Part shown: positions 1-8,783 of the stretch, in pieces
Numbering within the stretch: the first letter of the stretch is position 1
Layout: the number at the start of each line of letters is the position of its first letter
Assembly: GCF_047250385.1 (NCBI RefSeq)
Contig: NZ_JBLBVM010000037.1
Span: 10,751-74,750 of the forward strand
DNA length: 64,000 nucleotides
Source: Glaciecola sp047250385
GTDB taxonomy: Bacteria > Pseudomonadota > Gammaproteobacteria > Enterobacterales > Alteromonadaceae
Reading direction: 5' to 3'
Program-made: the position numbers and the translations under genes
Notes under the pieces: model-generated
The model's input: the letters and a program-made list of their open reading frames with translations, nothing else
Told to the model about the DNA's origin: nothing
The model's database searches: none

Positions 1-43
1 TATTAACCGGCCACGTAGGCTGAATAAACGATAAATGAGACAA

Positions 44-1024
44 CTAGATATCTATCCCGTTAATTCTTGTGTCCTCTCTAACAACTTCTAACAAGGAGAC
101 AAGGTCTTCGGGAATGGGCGCTTTAAACGTCATTTCTTCACCACTGATCGGATGCATCAATGTCAACTGAGCTGCATGCAGCGCTTGGCGTTTAAAGCCT
201 CTTAAAGTGTTGATAAAGTCTTCACTCGCATGTTTAGGAAGCCTTGGACGGCCACCGTATAAAGCATCACCAACCAATGGATGATTAATATGCGACATAT
301 GCACTCTAATTTGATGCGTTCTGCCACTTTCCAACTTCAAACGCAAATGGGTGTATGCACGAAACTTCTCTTTTACTCGATAGTGAGTTACGGCAGGCTT
401 ACCATTTTCTCTGACTGCCATCGCCGTTCGCTTAGTAGCATGTCTGCCAATTGGTTCATCAACAAAACCACCAGCAATCATGGTTCCCATGACCAAGGCT
501 TCATATTCACGCCCCATAGAGCGAGCTTGCAACTGTTCAACCAAACTCGTTTGCGCGGGTAGTGTTTTGGCAACCACCATCAAACCCGTTGTATCTTTAT
601 CTAAGCGATGAACAATGCCAGCTCGAGGCACCTGGTCAATATCTGGCACTCTCTCAAGCAAGGCATTTAGCAATGTCCCATCTTGATTACCAGCGCCTGG
701 GTGGACAACTAAGCCAGCTTGCTTATCGATAACCAAAATATGCTCATCTTCAAAAACAACATTCAGATCGATATGTTGAGGAGCACTGGTTACCTGAACT
801 TCTTGCTCAGCACCGATTATAATTTCTTCGCCACTTTTTAACTTCAATCTTGGCGTGTCGATTTTTTCACCGTCTACGGTCACATAACCAGCCAAAATCC
901 ATTCTTTTAGCTTTGATCTTGAGTATTCAGGGAACAAAACCGCTAAACATTGGTCTAGTCTCTTATCGAATAAGGTTTCTGGCACAATGGCAGAAAGGTT
1001 TATTTGGAGTTTATTGGAAGCCAT
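44..1024 (-). CDS. rluD: 23S rRNA pseudouridine synthase RluD
   Basis: Makes the pseudouridines of helix 69 of 23S rRNA during large-subunit assembly (family knowledge). An S4 RNA-binding domain lies at about residues 15-75. The catalytic HRLD motif follows at residues 139-142, with Asp142 as the expected nucleophile. The start was placed at 1024 because this gives 326 aa, the usual RluD length, beginning MASNKLQ. The open frame runs 25 codons further upstream but that extension is not family-like. It is divergent from bamD, a very common arrangement in gammaproteobacteria. Confidence 0.96.
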   Translation of the reverse strand: MASNKLQINLSAIVPETLFDKRLDQCLAVLFPEYSRSKLKEWILAGYVTVDGEKIDTPRLKLKSGEEIIIGAEQEVQVTSAPQHIDLNVVFEDEHILVIDKQAGLVVHPGAGNQDGTLLNALLERVPDIDQVPRAGIVHRLDKDTTGLMVVAKTLPAQTSLVEQLQARSMGREYEALVMGTMIAGGFVDEPIGRHATKRTAMAVRENGKPAVTHYRVKEKFRAYTHLRLKLESGRTHQIRVHMSHINHPLVGDALYGGRPRLPKHASEDFINTLRGFKRQALHAAQLTLMHPISGEEMTFKAPIPEDLVSLLEVVREDTRINGIDI

Positions 1025-1233
1025 AACATTCGCATTAATAAATAGTATGCGTAGTATAGCAAGCAAGTTATGTTGCATAACAGTAAGAATTACTAACACA
1101 GCAAATAAAGCTTAGTGTAGAATAAGACTATCGGGTGGCAAAAAGGCTGTATCGCTTATTAAATCACCGTAAAAGGACAAAGAGTAACGATAAATATTTA
1201 CTCGCTCATGAATAAAAGGTTAAGCAATTTCAA

Positions 1234-2001
1234 ATGATTCTGAAAAATAAGATAAGCATAGTAATACTCGCCGCTGCAATAATTGGATTAGGAGGGTGTG
1301 CCTCTTCTGAAGATGAGCAGGCAAAAGCTGTTGCTAATCAGGGTGTTCAAGCACTATACGCTGACGCTCGCGAAAGCATGGCAGTTGGTAACTTTGCGCA
1401 AGCATCGCAAATCTTGAGCATGATTGATTCAAAATACCCATTCGGTGCCCACTCGCATCAAGTTCAGTTAGACCTCATTTATGCGTACTACAAAGTAGGC
1501 AAACCTGAACAAGCATTAGCAACGATTGATCGTTTCGTTCGTCTAAATCCAAACCACGCTGATGTTGATTACGCTTATTTTATGCGCGGTGTGACGAATA
1601 TGGAGCTAGATAATAATCTTTTTCAAGAAATGTTAGGTGTGGATCGCGCGGATAGAGATCCTTCCAAGTCACGTGAAGCATTTGAAGATTTCAGACGTTT
1701 AATTCAGAAATATCCGAACAGTAAATATGCCGTTGACGCGAAAGAGCGCATGTTGCATATCAAAAATCGTCTAGCTAGTTATGAAATTGCCGTAGCTCGT
1801 TATTATATGAGACGTCAAGCATATGTTGCGGCAGCTAACCGCGGCAGATATGTTATCGAAAACTTTCCCGATACGAGTCAAGTTCAGCCGGCGTTAGAAA
1901 TTATGGTGTCTAGCTATAACGAATTAAAGTTGACTGAGTTAAAAGAAAATACAATGAGAACACTTCGCTTAAACTATCCTGACAGTGAGTTTTTGGATTA
2001 A
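1234..2001 (+). CDS. bamD: Outer membrane assembly lipoprotein BamD
   Basis: Essential lipoprotein of the BAM complex, which inserts beta-barrel proteins into the outer membrane. The sequence shows a lipoprotein signal peptide with lipobox ending LGGC (lipidated Cys22). TPR-type helical repeats follow, for example around residues 60-110 and 140-240. The length of 255 aa is normal for the family. It is transcribed away from rluD and followed by a strong hairpin terminator at 2038-2070, so it appears monocistronic. Confidence 0.96.
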   Translation: MILKNKISIVILAAAIIGLGGCASSEDEQAKAVANQGVQALYADARESMAVGNFAQASQILSMIDSKYPFGAHSHQVQLDLIYAYYKVGKPEQALATIDRFVRLNPNHADVDYAYFMRGVTNMELDNNLFQEMLGVDRADRDPSKSREAFEDFRRLIQKYPNSKYAVDAKERMLHIKNRLASYEIAVARYYMRRQAYVAAANRGRYVIENFPDTSQVQPALEIMVSSYNELKLTELKENTMRTLRLNYPDSEFLD

Positions 2002-2037
2002 ACGAGTTTGGTGACGTCTCGATAGAGGAACCGACAC

Positions 2038-2070
2038 AAAAAAGCACGCTTGAAGCGTGCTTTTTTATTT
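2038..2070. terminator. Rho-independent terminator after bamD
   Basis: A 12-bp perfect stem (A-rich arm plus GCACGC at 2038-2049, GCGTGC plus T-run at 2055-2066) has a 5-nt loop TTGAA and ends in a T-rich tail. The A and T runs flank the stem symmetrically, so it may also stop the convergent ECF/ChrR operon, which ends at 2105. Confidence 0.9.
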
Positions 2071-2104
2071 TATACAAATACGTATAGAAGTTCCGAACTA
2101 GTCT

Positions 2105-2773
2105 CTATTTAAAGAATAAATGACTAAACGGATTGATGAGTCTTGCCCAACCAGAAGTAAAGTGTAGGGGCTTATCCACAATTGTGAATACCAAACAGCC
2201 TTCATCTGCAACGGTCGATGGCGTATGTATGTGATGACCATCCATTACAGTAAAATCACCACTGTCATAGTCTGCTAATCCATCGCTGTACTCACCGTTT
2301 ACCACTAAAGTCATCTCACTTCCACGATGCGTGTGTTCAGGAACGCTTCCACCTTTTTCCATAAAAATAAAGTTGGCGACAGTGTCACCACCTAAATTTA
2401 TGGGAGCCTGCCAAATTTTTCCCACAAGGTGAGACCAATTCCCCATCGACTCCGAAATCCGGTTCAATGAACGTGGAAGAGTAAATTTGCGTCCGTCTAA
2501 CTCTAGGACTCTGTTGGTAGCAACTTCTGACACGCCTCTATCAACAACTTGTGATGTGATGTCCGACATCATGTTACCAAAAGATTTAAGGTCAACATTT
2601 GCAAACTCTTCTTCAAATGCGCTCTCCGAGTGTGCTTCTGTGAACATGGAGACTTTTTGAGCACATTGAGAACACATATCACAATGAGCTGAAATAATAA
2701 GTGACTCCGCTGGTGCCATGACGCCATCCGCGAAAGTATTTAACTGCTGGTTTGTAGGATGAAACTTAATCAT
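2105..2773 (-). CDS. chrR: ChrR-type zinc anti-sigma factor (cupin)
   Basis: Anti-sigma factor of the RpoE/ChrR (ECF11) type. In Rhodobacter it releases its sigma factor on singlet oxygen. The N-terminal zinc anti-sigma fold shows His5, His30, Cys34 and Cys37 (HxxxCxxC). A C-terminal cupin carries the metal motif HxHxxxE (His147, His149, Glu153) and a later His cluster at 180-183. These match the two metal sites known for Rhodobacter ChrR. The start codon overlaps the upstream sigma gene by 8 nt, indicating translational coupling. Length is 222 aa. Confidence 0.9.
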   Translation of the reverse strand: MIKFHPTNQQLNTFADGVMAPAESLIISAHCDMCSQCAQKVSMFTEAHSESAFEEEFANVDLKSFGNMMSDITSQVVDRGVSEVATNRVLELDGRKFTLPRSLNRISESMGNWSHLVGKIWQAPINLGGDTVANFIFMEKGGSVPEHTHRGSEMTLVVNGEYSDGLADYDSGDFTVMDGHHIHTPSTVADEGCLVFTIVDKPLHFTSGWARLINPFSHLFFK

Positions 2774-3380
2774 TTTCTGTCAACATATCCTTTAAACGCT
2801 GCAACGCTAGTCGCGTGCGAGACTTAACGGTTCCCAACGGGATTTCAAGTTCATCTGCAACTTCTTGCTGTGATTTACCATCAATATATATAGCTTCAAT
2901 AACAACTTTCTGCTTTTCGGGAAGCTCATTGAACAACTCACCAACTTCTTGCAGAGTCACTTTCTCGTCCAAGGACGTCTCGTGTGGGTCTGCAGTCTGT
3001 TCGCAAAGAATTGGCCACATGTCATCAGAACATATATCTTCTTTGCGATTTTTTAACTTTCTCAGCATGTCGAAACGTAAATTTCGAGCTATTGTGAATA
3101 TCCAAGTTGAAGGCGCGCCTTTCTCAGCATTAAAGAGATGAGCTTTCTGCCATACGTTAGACATAGTATCTTGAACTAATTCCATCGCAATGGCTTCATT
3201 ACCGATCTGCTTCAAAGCGTACGACCGTAAACGTGGAGCAAAGAAACCAAACACTTTTGCAAATGAAGCTTTGCAACGTTCGTTTGCAACTCTTTCCAGA
3301 TGTGACGCCATTTCCGCCGCACAATCTTTCGGTTGTCTGACGTCTGGCTTATTATTTTCCAATGGAATTCCGATGAGCAT
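2766..3380 (-). CDS. ECF sigma factor, RpoE/ChrR (ECF11) type
   Basis: Sigma-70 family ECF factor with region 2 at about residues 40-110 and a region 4 helix-turn-helix near the C-terminus (EIPLGTVKSRTRLALQRL). The start is supported by AGGA 8 nt upstream of ATG 3380. Pairing with a ChrR-like partner indicates the photo-oxidative stress type, not the envelope-stress rpoE, which is at 55402. A TGATCT motif upstream at 3433-3438 suggests autoregulation. I give no gene symbol, to avoid confusion with the second rpoE. Confidence 0.92.
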   Translation of the reverse strand: MLIGIPLENNKPDVRQPKDCAAEMASHLERVANERCKASFAKVFGFFAPRLRSYALKQIGNEAIAMELVQDTMSNVWQKAHLFNAEKGAPSTWIFTIARNLRFDMLRKLKNRKEDICSDDMWPILCEQTADPHETSLDEKVTLQEVGELFNELPEKQKVVIEAIYIDGKSQQEVADELEIPLGTVKSRTRLALQRLKDMLTEND

Positions 3381-3408
3381 TCAATTGTTCCTGTGATGTT
3401 TTGTATAT

Positions 3409-3438
3409 TAATATACGTTTGCTCAATTAGAAAGATCA
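3409..3438 (-). promoter_or_regulatory. Putative ECF11 promoter of the sigma-chrR operon
   Basis: Minus-strand TGATCT (3438-3433) is followed by an AT-rich -10-like stretch (TATATT after 17 nt, or TATTAA after 19 nt). The Rhodobacter RpoE consensus is TGATC with an 18-nt spacer and TAA. The -35 match is good and the -10 spacing imperfect. Confidence 0.5.
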
Positions 3439-3532
3439 CAAAATATTTAAACATATTGTGCGAACGCGATTATTCCTAAATGAATTAACTTTTGATTAAT
3501 GTTCAGCTCCTCCCTTAAGAAGGAAAAACTGG

Positions 3533-4099
3533 TCATTCAATCAGCTGTGACAGGTAATCGACGAGCTTACGACAATCCTTTTGCGCTAGAAAATGTTGCT
3601 TTTGCTCTGCATCAACAGGTATTAATTCCAACCACCTATTTATCACCCAAAGCGGATCATTCAATTTAACTTGGTCATATAATGAGCTAACTTCGGTGTA
3701 GGTGTTAAAAATTTCAGCCAATCGTTTGTTCATCGGCCCGAGCTCTTCAATTGGAAAATCACATGCCCAACCATCAGTTTTTTTGCATTCAGCTACCTGC
3801 AAACCATCAGGATCGGTTTCGATTTTTTCAATGGAAACACAGTTTATTCCTTCGACGGTAATCCCTAACAAACCGTCATCAAGAACGTCGAAGTCGATAA
3901 CCTTGCAATAAGTCCCCGTTGGAAATATATGGGTGTTTTGCTTTTTGTCGCCCTTTGAGTTCAGCATACAAATGACAAATCCCTCGTTCTTTTCGCAAGC
4001 TTCCTTTACCATCCGTGTGTAACGAGGTTCAAAAATTCTTAGCGCCATTCTGCCCTCGGGAAGAATGTGTGAAGATAATGGGAAAATTGGACATTTCAT
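3533..4099 (-). CDS. LON substrate-binding-domain protein
   Basis: Stand-alone LON N-terminal (PUA-like) domain protein of 188 aa. It shows the typical opening PIFPLSSHILPEGRMALRIFEPRYT and no ATPase or protease domain. Such proteins often lie in gammaproteobacterial RpoE/ChrR clusters, where their role is unknown. Here it is divergent from the five-gene lipid operon. A weak CGATCT-N17-TAATTA promoter candidate for it lies at 4164-4136 on the minus strand. Substrate and function cannot be read from the sequence. Confidence 0.8.
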   Translation of the reverse strand: MKCPIFPLSSHILPEGRMALRIFEPRYTRMVKEACEKNEGFVICMLNSKGDKKQNTHIFPTGTYCKVIDFDVLDDGLLGITVEGINCVSIEKIETDPDGLQVAECKKTDGWACDFPIEELGPMNKRLAEIFNTYTEVSSLYDQVKLNDPLWVINRWLELIPVDAEQKQHFLAQKDCRKLVDYLSQLIE

Positions 4100-4195
4100 G
4101 GTTTAAAACGATCTCAAGTTAGCTAGTTTCACAAATAATTACGCTGATAAAACGAAATAGATCGAAAAGACCTAAAATAAATAATTTATTAATCG

Positions 4196-4225
4196 TGATC
4201 TCATCGAACCCATTTTGGGTAAAAC
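4196..4225 (+). promoter_or_regulatory. ECF11-type promoter TGATCT-N18-TAAAAC
   Basis: TGATCT at 4196-4201, an 18-nt spacer and TAAAAC at 4220-4225 match the known RpoE/ChrR promoter form (TGATC, 18 nt, TAA). It sits 28 nt before the ATG at 4254 of the first gene of the operon. It therefore links that operon to the adjacent sigma factor. Confidence 0.75.
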
Positions 4226-4253
4226 TTTTATACACCAAAATTCTGGAACATGC

Positions 4254-4709
4254 ATGAACGTCATAACAAAATTTGAATCGTTTTACACCGACTTAGCCTC
4301 TATGAAGGTAGAAGAGTTAAGCGACATTTACAGTGATGACGTTGTTTTTATTGACCCCATAGCTCATCATCTAGGTATTAGCTCTGTTAAACAATATTTC
4401 GGTAAACTTTTACTCGATGCACAGTATTGCACTTTTTCGATTCACTCAATAGACGCAATGAAGTCCTCAGACAAGGATCCAGAAAGGTCGAGTGACTCAT
4501 CTAAATTTATTGTGTGTTGGAAAATGACGTTCACATCACCTCGCATTAATAAAGGGAAGCCCATTGATGTTGATGGCATTACTGAACTAAAAACTAAAGA
4601 TAATAAAATATATTATCATCGAGACTACTATGATTTAGGGCAAATGGTTTATGAAAATGTTCCTTTACTCGGTAGAATAATAAAAAGCATCAAAAGGAAG
4701 TTAGGATAA
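4254..4709 (+). CDS. SnoaL-like / nuclear transport factor 2 fold protein
   Basis: A 151-aa protein with the features of a SnoaL/NTF2-like alpha+beta barrel: helical N-terminus FESFYTDLAS, then SDDVVFIDPIAHHLGI, and a C-terminal sheet. The ATG at 4254 was chosen over the longer frame because it follows GGAA by 5 nt and lies downstream of the promoter at 4196-4225. Homologues head ChrR-regulated lipid clusters. The catalytic role is unknown. Its stop overlaps the next start (TAATG). Confidence 0.8.
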   Translation: MNVITKFESFYTDLASMKVEELSDIYSDDVVFIDPIAHHLGISSVKQYFGKLLLDAQYCTFSIHSIDAMKSSDKDPERSSDSSKFIVCWKMTFTSPRINKGKPIDVDGITELKTKDNKIYYHRDYYDLGQMVYENVPLLGRIIKSIKRKLG

Positions 4710-5455
4710 TGACACGCATACTTATCACTGGAGCAACATCTGGGATTGGTGAAGCCTTAACCAAACTTTGCGCTGAACACAACTACACCGTAATCGCGTG
4801 TGGCAGGAACGAAGATAAACTCGCCGAGTTAGATAAATTAAAAAATATCGAAACTTGCCGCTTCGACGTGACGAATGAAGAGGAAACTAAGGCAGCTTTA
4901 GAGAGTATAAAGTGTGACATTGCCGTTCTCAATGCTGGAACGTGTGAGTATGTCGATGTTAATAACGTCGAGCCTGACATGTTCAAACGTGTGTTCGACA
5001 CTAACATCTTCGGTGTTGTAAATGTGGTCTCAGCTCTAATTCCCTCTCTTGAGCGTGGAAATAAAATCGTTTTCGTGGACAGTCTAGCTCGATTGCTACC
5101 TTTTCCAAGAAGCCAAGCATATGGGGCAAGCAAAGCTGCATTGAATTACATAGCGAAATCGTTTGAAGTTGATTTAGCGCACAAAGGCATAAAGGTTCAA
5201 ACTCTCTCTCCTGGCTTTGTTAAAACACCTTTAACGGATAAAAATGATTTTCCAATGCCGATGGTGATTGAAGCTCAAGACGCGGCAAAGTATATGCTTG
5301 ACGGTATTTTTTCTTCGCGTTCTAGCGTCTACTTCCCGAAAAGATTTAGTTTTATTGTGCGATTTTTAAATTTATTGCCTGAGGGAATACAACGAAGGCT
5401 ATGCATTAATATGCGCCAAAAACCACAAAATAAAAACAATAACGAAAAGAGCTAA
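4709..5455 (+). CDS. Short-chain dehydrogenase/reductase
   Basis: Rossmann-fold oxidoreductase of 248 aa. It has the cofactor motif TGATSGIG at residues 7-14 and NAG at about 75-77. The catalytic YxxxK appears in YGASKAALNYI near residues 138-145, with a preceding Ser. It is second in the operon and translationally coupled to the SnoaL-like gene. The substrate is probably a lipid or other membrane-linked compound, inferred only from the neighbouring genes. Confidence 0.88.
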   Translation: MTRILITGATSGIGEALTKLCAEHNYTVIACGRNEDKLAELDKLKNIETCRFDVTNEEETKAALESIKCDIAVLNAGTCEYVDVNNVEPDMFKRVFDTNIFGVVNVVSALIPSLERGNKIVFVDSLARLLPFPRSQAYGASKAALNYIAKSFEVDLAHKGIKVQTLSPGFVKTPLTDKNDFPMPMVIEAQDAAKYMLDGIFSSRSSVYFPKRFSFIVRFLNLLPEGIQRRLCINMRQKPQNKNNNEKS

Positions 5456-5461
5456 TTAATA

Positions 5462-6742
5462 ATGACAAAGCGTATTGCCATCATTGGTACAGGCATTTCA
5501 GGTCTGAGTTCGGCATTTTTGCTGAACAAAAAGTTTGACATTAAAGTTTACGAGGCAAACGATTACGTAGGTGGCCATACAGCCACCAAACAAGTCACCG
5601 TAGAAAACAAAGAATACTCAATAGATACCGGCTTTATTGTTTACAACGAATGGACATATCCGAATTTTATTAAGTTGATGCAAACATTAGGAGTAAAAAC
5701 TCAGGCAACGGAAATGAGTTTTAGTGTTAAGAACTTAAAAACTAAAATGGAGTACAATGGTAATACAATTAATAGTTTGTTTGCGCAGCGTCGAAACATA
5801 TTTCGTCCGTCTTTTTGGCGTCTTGTCCTTGATATCGTAAAGTTTAACAAATTGTGTAAAGCACACATCTCAGAAAACAAAGAAACCGACAACATTACAC
5901 TTCAAGAATTTATTAGTAAACACCAGCTAAGTGAGGTGTTTACGAATAACTATATACTCCCAATGTGTGCAGCAATATGGTCTACCAGCTTAGAAGCATC
6001 TGCTAATTTTCCACTTTCCTTTTTCCTGAAATTTTTTAACAACCATGGCTTACTCAACATCACCAACAGACCACAATGGTTCACTATTGTGGGTGGTTCA
6101 AGTCAATATGTAGAGCCATTAATTGCGTCCTTTGAAAGTAAAATTAGTCTGAATGATAGTGTAAATAGTGTCGTTAAAACCGGCGAGCAATTTAAGATAC
6201 ACAGCACTAAAGGCGAGGACATTTTCGATGAAGTAATTTTTGCTTGTCACAGCGATCAAGCTTTAAGTATGTTGTCAGCAAAACCGCAGACTGATATCGA
6301 TATTTCGTCTTATAAAGATATTCTAGGTGCTATTCCTTACTCTATGAATGAGGTGGTTTTGCACACTGACACTTCAGTTCTACCCGCTAGGCCCTTAGCT
6401 TGGGCCAGTTGGAACTATGAAATTGAAGGCGCAAAAGCTGAAGCGTCACGCCCAGCAGCAGTTACTTATAACATGAACATTTTGCAGAAATTACAAAGTG
6501 ATACCACCTTTTGTGTCACACTCAATAACACACAGGCAATCGATTCAAACAAAATAATAGGAACCTATCACTATGCGCATCCTCAATTCAGTCCTGCTAT
6601 GGTAAAAGCGCAGGAGCGAAGAGAAGAAATTTGCGGGAAATCAGGTATGCACTTTTGCGGTGCTTATTGGTATAACGGCTTTCATGAAGATGGTGTTCGC
6701 AGTGCGCTTGACGTCTGCAAGCGCTTTGGTGAGAGCCTGTAA
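5462..6742 (+). CDS. FAD-dependent amine-oxidase-like oxidoreductase
   Basis: A 426-aa flavoprotein with N-terminal dinucleotide-binding motif GTGISGL, then YEANDYVGGHT and IDTGFIVYN, the signature of the NAD(P)-binding amine-oxidase/desaturase-like group (COG2907). In alphaproteobacteria and marine gammaproteobacteria these proteins occur with DUF1365 and Cfa-like enzymes and act on membrane fatty acids. The last codons overlap the next gene (TAATG at 6740-6744), so the products are probably made in step. Confidence 0.88.
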   Translation: MTKRIAIIGTGISGLSSAFLLNKKFDIKVYEANDYVGGHTATKQVTVENKEYSIDTGFIVYNEWTYPNFIKLMQTLGVKTQATEMSFSVKNLKTKMEYNGNTINSLFAQRRNIFRPSFWRLVLDIVKFNKLCKAHISENKETDNITLQEFISKHQLSEVFTNNYILPMCAAIWSTSLEASANFPLSFFLKFFNNHGLLNITNRPQWFTIVGGSSQYVEPLIASFESKISLNDSVNSVVKTGEQFKIHSTKGEDIFDEVIFACHSDQALSMLSAKPQTDIDISSYKDILGAIPYSMNEVVLHTDTSVLPARPLAWASWNYEIEGAKAEASRPAAVTYNMNILQKLQSDTTFCVTLNNTQAIDSNKIIGTYHYAHPQFSPAMVKAQERREEICGKSGMHFCGAYWYNGFHEDGVRSALDVCKRFGESL

Positions 6743-7512
6743 TGACTTCGTATGTTAGCTCAACTGGGCAAGCAAACATCAGTCCTTCAGTTACTGAATC
6801 AGGTCTGTACAAAGGTATCGTCCATCATCAGCGTTTCGTGCCGAAAGTACATAGATTCAAATACAATATCTATTTATTTTGGCTCAAACTCAGTGAATTG
6901 GAGCAATTGAACCATGAAGTGAAAGGCTTCTCAAACCAACATAAAGGATTCAGTGCCGTTAAATTTTTACGAAGCGATTATTTAGGGGATCCACAAGAAT
7001 CCCTCGAAACTTCGGTTCTTTCCAGAATGTCAGAATTGAATGGCACCGAACTAAGTGGGGACATTTATTTTCTCGGGCAGCTAAGAACGTTTGGGTGGTA
7101 TTTTAGCCCAGTGAATTTTTACTATCTGAGAAACAATGAAGGTGTCTACACTCATATGCTTGCTGAAGTCAGCAATACCCCTTGGGACAAAAGACATCAC
7201 TACTTAGTCGACTTAGCGAAGCAAGAAAATAGTGAAAAAGCGTTCCACGTTTCTCCATTTAACCCAATGGACATGACCTACCAGTGGAAAATAAAACAGC
7301 CCAATACAAATCTAAGATTACATTTATCTTGTATAAAGCAAGAGAAGCATTTCGAGGCTGCTCTCGATATGAAAAAAGAGCCTCTAACAACAAAGACTTT
7401 GCGTAGTGCTTTAATTAGTATTCCTAGTATGACCTTAAAAACGGTAGCAGGAATCTACTGGCAAGCGATTAAGTTGTTTTTTAAACGTATACCAATTTAC
7501 ATGCACCCTTAA
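6742..7512 (+). CDS. DUF1365 family protein
   Basis: A 256-aa DUF1365 member. Typical features are YKGIVHHQRFVPKVHRFKYNI near the N-terminus, FGWYFSPVNFYYL mid-protein, and the tract WDKRHHYLV. The C-terminus is basic and amphipathic (FKRIPIYMHP), compatible with a peripheral membrane association. The biochemical role is not established. Families of this type are co-conserved with the upstream flavoprotein and downstream Cfa-like enzyme, suggesting one lipid-modification pathway. Confidence 0.87.
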   Translation: MTSYVSSTGQANISPSVTESGLYKGIVHHQRFVPKVHRFKYNIYLFWLKLSELEQLNHEVKGFSNQHKGFSAVKFLRSDYLGDPQESLETSVLSRMSELNGTELSGDIYFLGQLRTFGWYFSPVNFYYLRNNEGVYTHMLAEVSNTPWDKRHHYLVDLAKQENSEKAFHVSPFNPMDMTYQWKIKQPNTNLRLHLSCIKQEKHFEAALDMKKEPLTTKTLRSALISIPSMTLKTVAGIYWQAIKLFFKRIPIYMHP

Positions 7513-7526
7513 GGTAAGGAATTTTT

Positions 7527-8783
7527 ATGTCACACGGCGAACAAGCAATACAAAATGGCGATTCAATGACATTTATGGAGCGAACTTACCGACAGCTTTT
7601 TATTAAAGCCATGCAAAATATGCCCGAAGGTCATTTGACCCTTAAAGAAAATGGGAGCTTAGTTGCGCAATGCGGTGATCCAGAGCAAGATTTACATGCC
7701 GAAGTAAACATCCTTGATAACAGCGCTTACAAGCGCTTGTTGTTTGGCGGTAGCGTTGCCTCAGGCGAAACCTTTACTGATGGCTCATGGACCAGTCCCA
7801 ACCTAACGAATGTAATACGAATATTTGCTCGGAACTTGAGCACATTAGATGAGTGGGAAAGTAAATTCAAATGGATAACAATGCCAGCTTTAAAGCTGCA
7901 ACATTTCATGCGCCGCAATTCTCGAGAGCAGGCTAAGAAAAACATCTCTGCGCATTACGACTTAGGGAATAAACTTTACACCAAGTTCCTTGACCCATCG
8001 ATGATGTATTCATCAGCAATTTACCCGTCGCCAGACGCAAGCTTAGCCGAAGCGCAAGAGAACAAACTACGTTCTATTTGCGAAAAACTTCAATTAAAAC
8101 CGAGTGACCATGTTGTTGAAATAGGCACAGGTTGGGGTGGCTTGGCTATATATGCGTCTAAGCATTATGGATGCAAGGTAACGACAACAACAATTTCCGA
8201 CGAGCAATTTGATTATGCTCAAAAGTGGGTTGCTGAGGAAGGGCTAGAAGACAAAATCACCCTACTAAAGAAGGATTACCGCTTACTCGAAGGTAAATTC
8301 GATAAGTTAGTATCTATAGAAATGATTGAGGCGGTAGGTAAAGCTTACTTAGCAAACTTCTTTGAAAAGTGCTCATCTTTGTTAAAACCGAATGGACTAA
8401 TGCTTTTACAAGCAATCACCATAGACGACAGACGCTATGACAGTTATTCAAACAGTGTAGACTTCATTCAAAAGCATATTTTTCCTGGTGGTTTTTTACC
8501 ATCCCAGTTTGCTATAAACCAATTTTTGAAGAAAAACACTGACATGAACATTCGTGATTTGCATGACATCGGGCTTGATTATGCAAAGACTCTGCATGAT
8601 TGGCATCTTGCTTTTGAGCGCAATAAAGAAGCACTTGAAAAAGATGGTTACGATGAGCGTTTTGCACGATTATGGAAGTACTACCTAAACTATTGTGAAG
8701 GTGGTTTTTTAGAAAGAGCAATCAGCACAGTGCAATTAGTGATAAGCAAACCCCACTATCGCTCTGACTTAGCGCGCTCTTAG
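7527..8783 (+). CDS. Cyclopropane-fatty-acid-synthase-like methyltransferase
   Basis: SAM-dependent methyltransferase acting on membrane acyl chains, 418 aa. The SAM-binding motif VVEIGTGWGG spans residues 197-205, preceded by HYDLGNKLY. Compared with E. coli Cfa, the Cys of YSC is Ser here (MMYSSAIY) and the bicarbonate-site His of LLHTI is Gln (LLQAI). The Glu of the MFE motif is kept (MIEAVG). This argues for a chemistry other than standard cyclopropanation. It is the last gene of the operon and overlaps the convergent pomB by 4 nt. Confidence 0.88.
   Translation: MSHGEQAIQNGDSMTFMERTYRQLFIKAMQNMPEGHLTLKENGSLVAQCGDPEQDLHAEVNILDNSAYKRLLFGGSVASGETFTDGSWTSPNLTNVIRIFARNLSTLDEWESKFKWITMPALKLQHFMRRNSREQAKKNISAHYDLGNKLYTKFLDPSMMYSSAIYPSPDASLAEAQENKLRSICEKLQLKPSDHVVEIGTGWGGLAIYASKHYGCKVTTTTISDEQFDYAQKWVAEEGLEDKITLLKKDYRLLEGKFDKLVSIEMIEAVGKAYLANFFEKCSSLLKPNGLMLLQAITIDDRRYDSYSNSVDFIQKHIFPGGFLPSQFAINQFLKKNTDMNIRDLHDIGLDYAKTLHDWHLAFERNKEALEKDGYDERFARLWKYYLNYCEGGFLERAISTVQLVISKPHYRSDLARS

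Noticed and set aside
281..562. 93-aa open frame antisense to rluD
   Set aside because: Shadow of the conserved rluD frame; no ribosome site and no family features.
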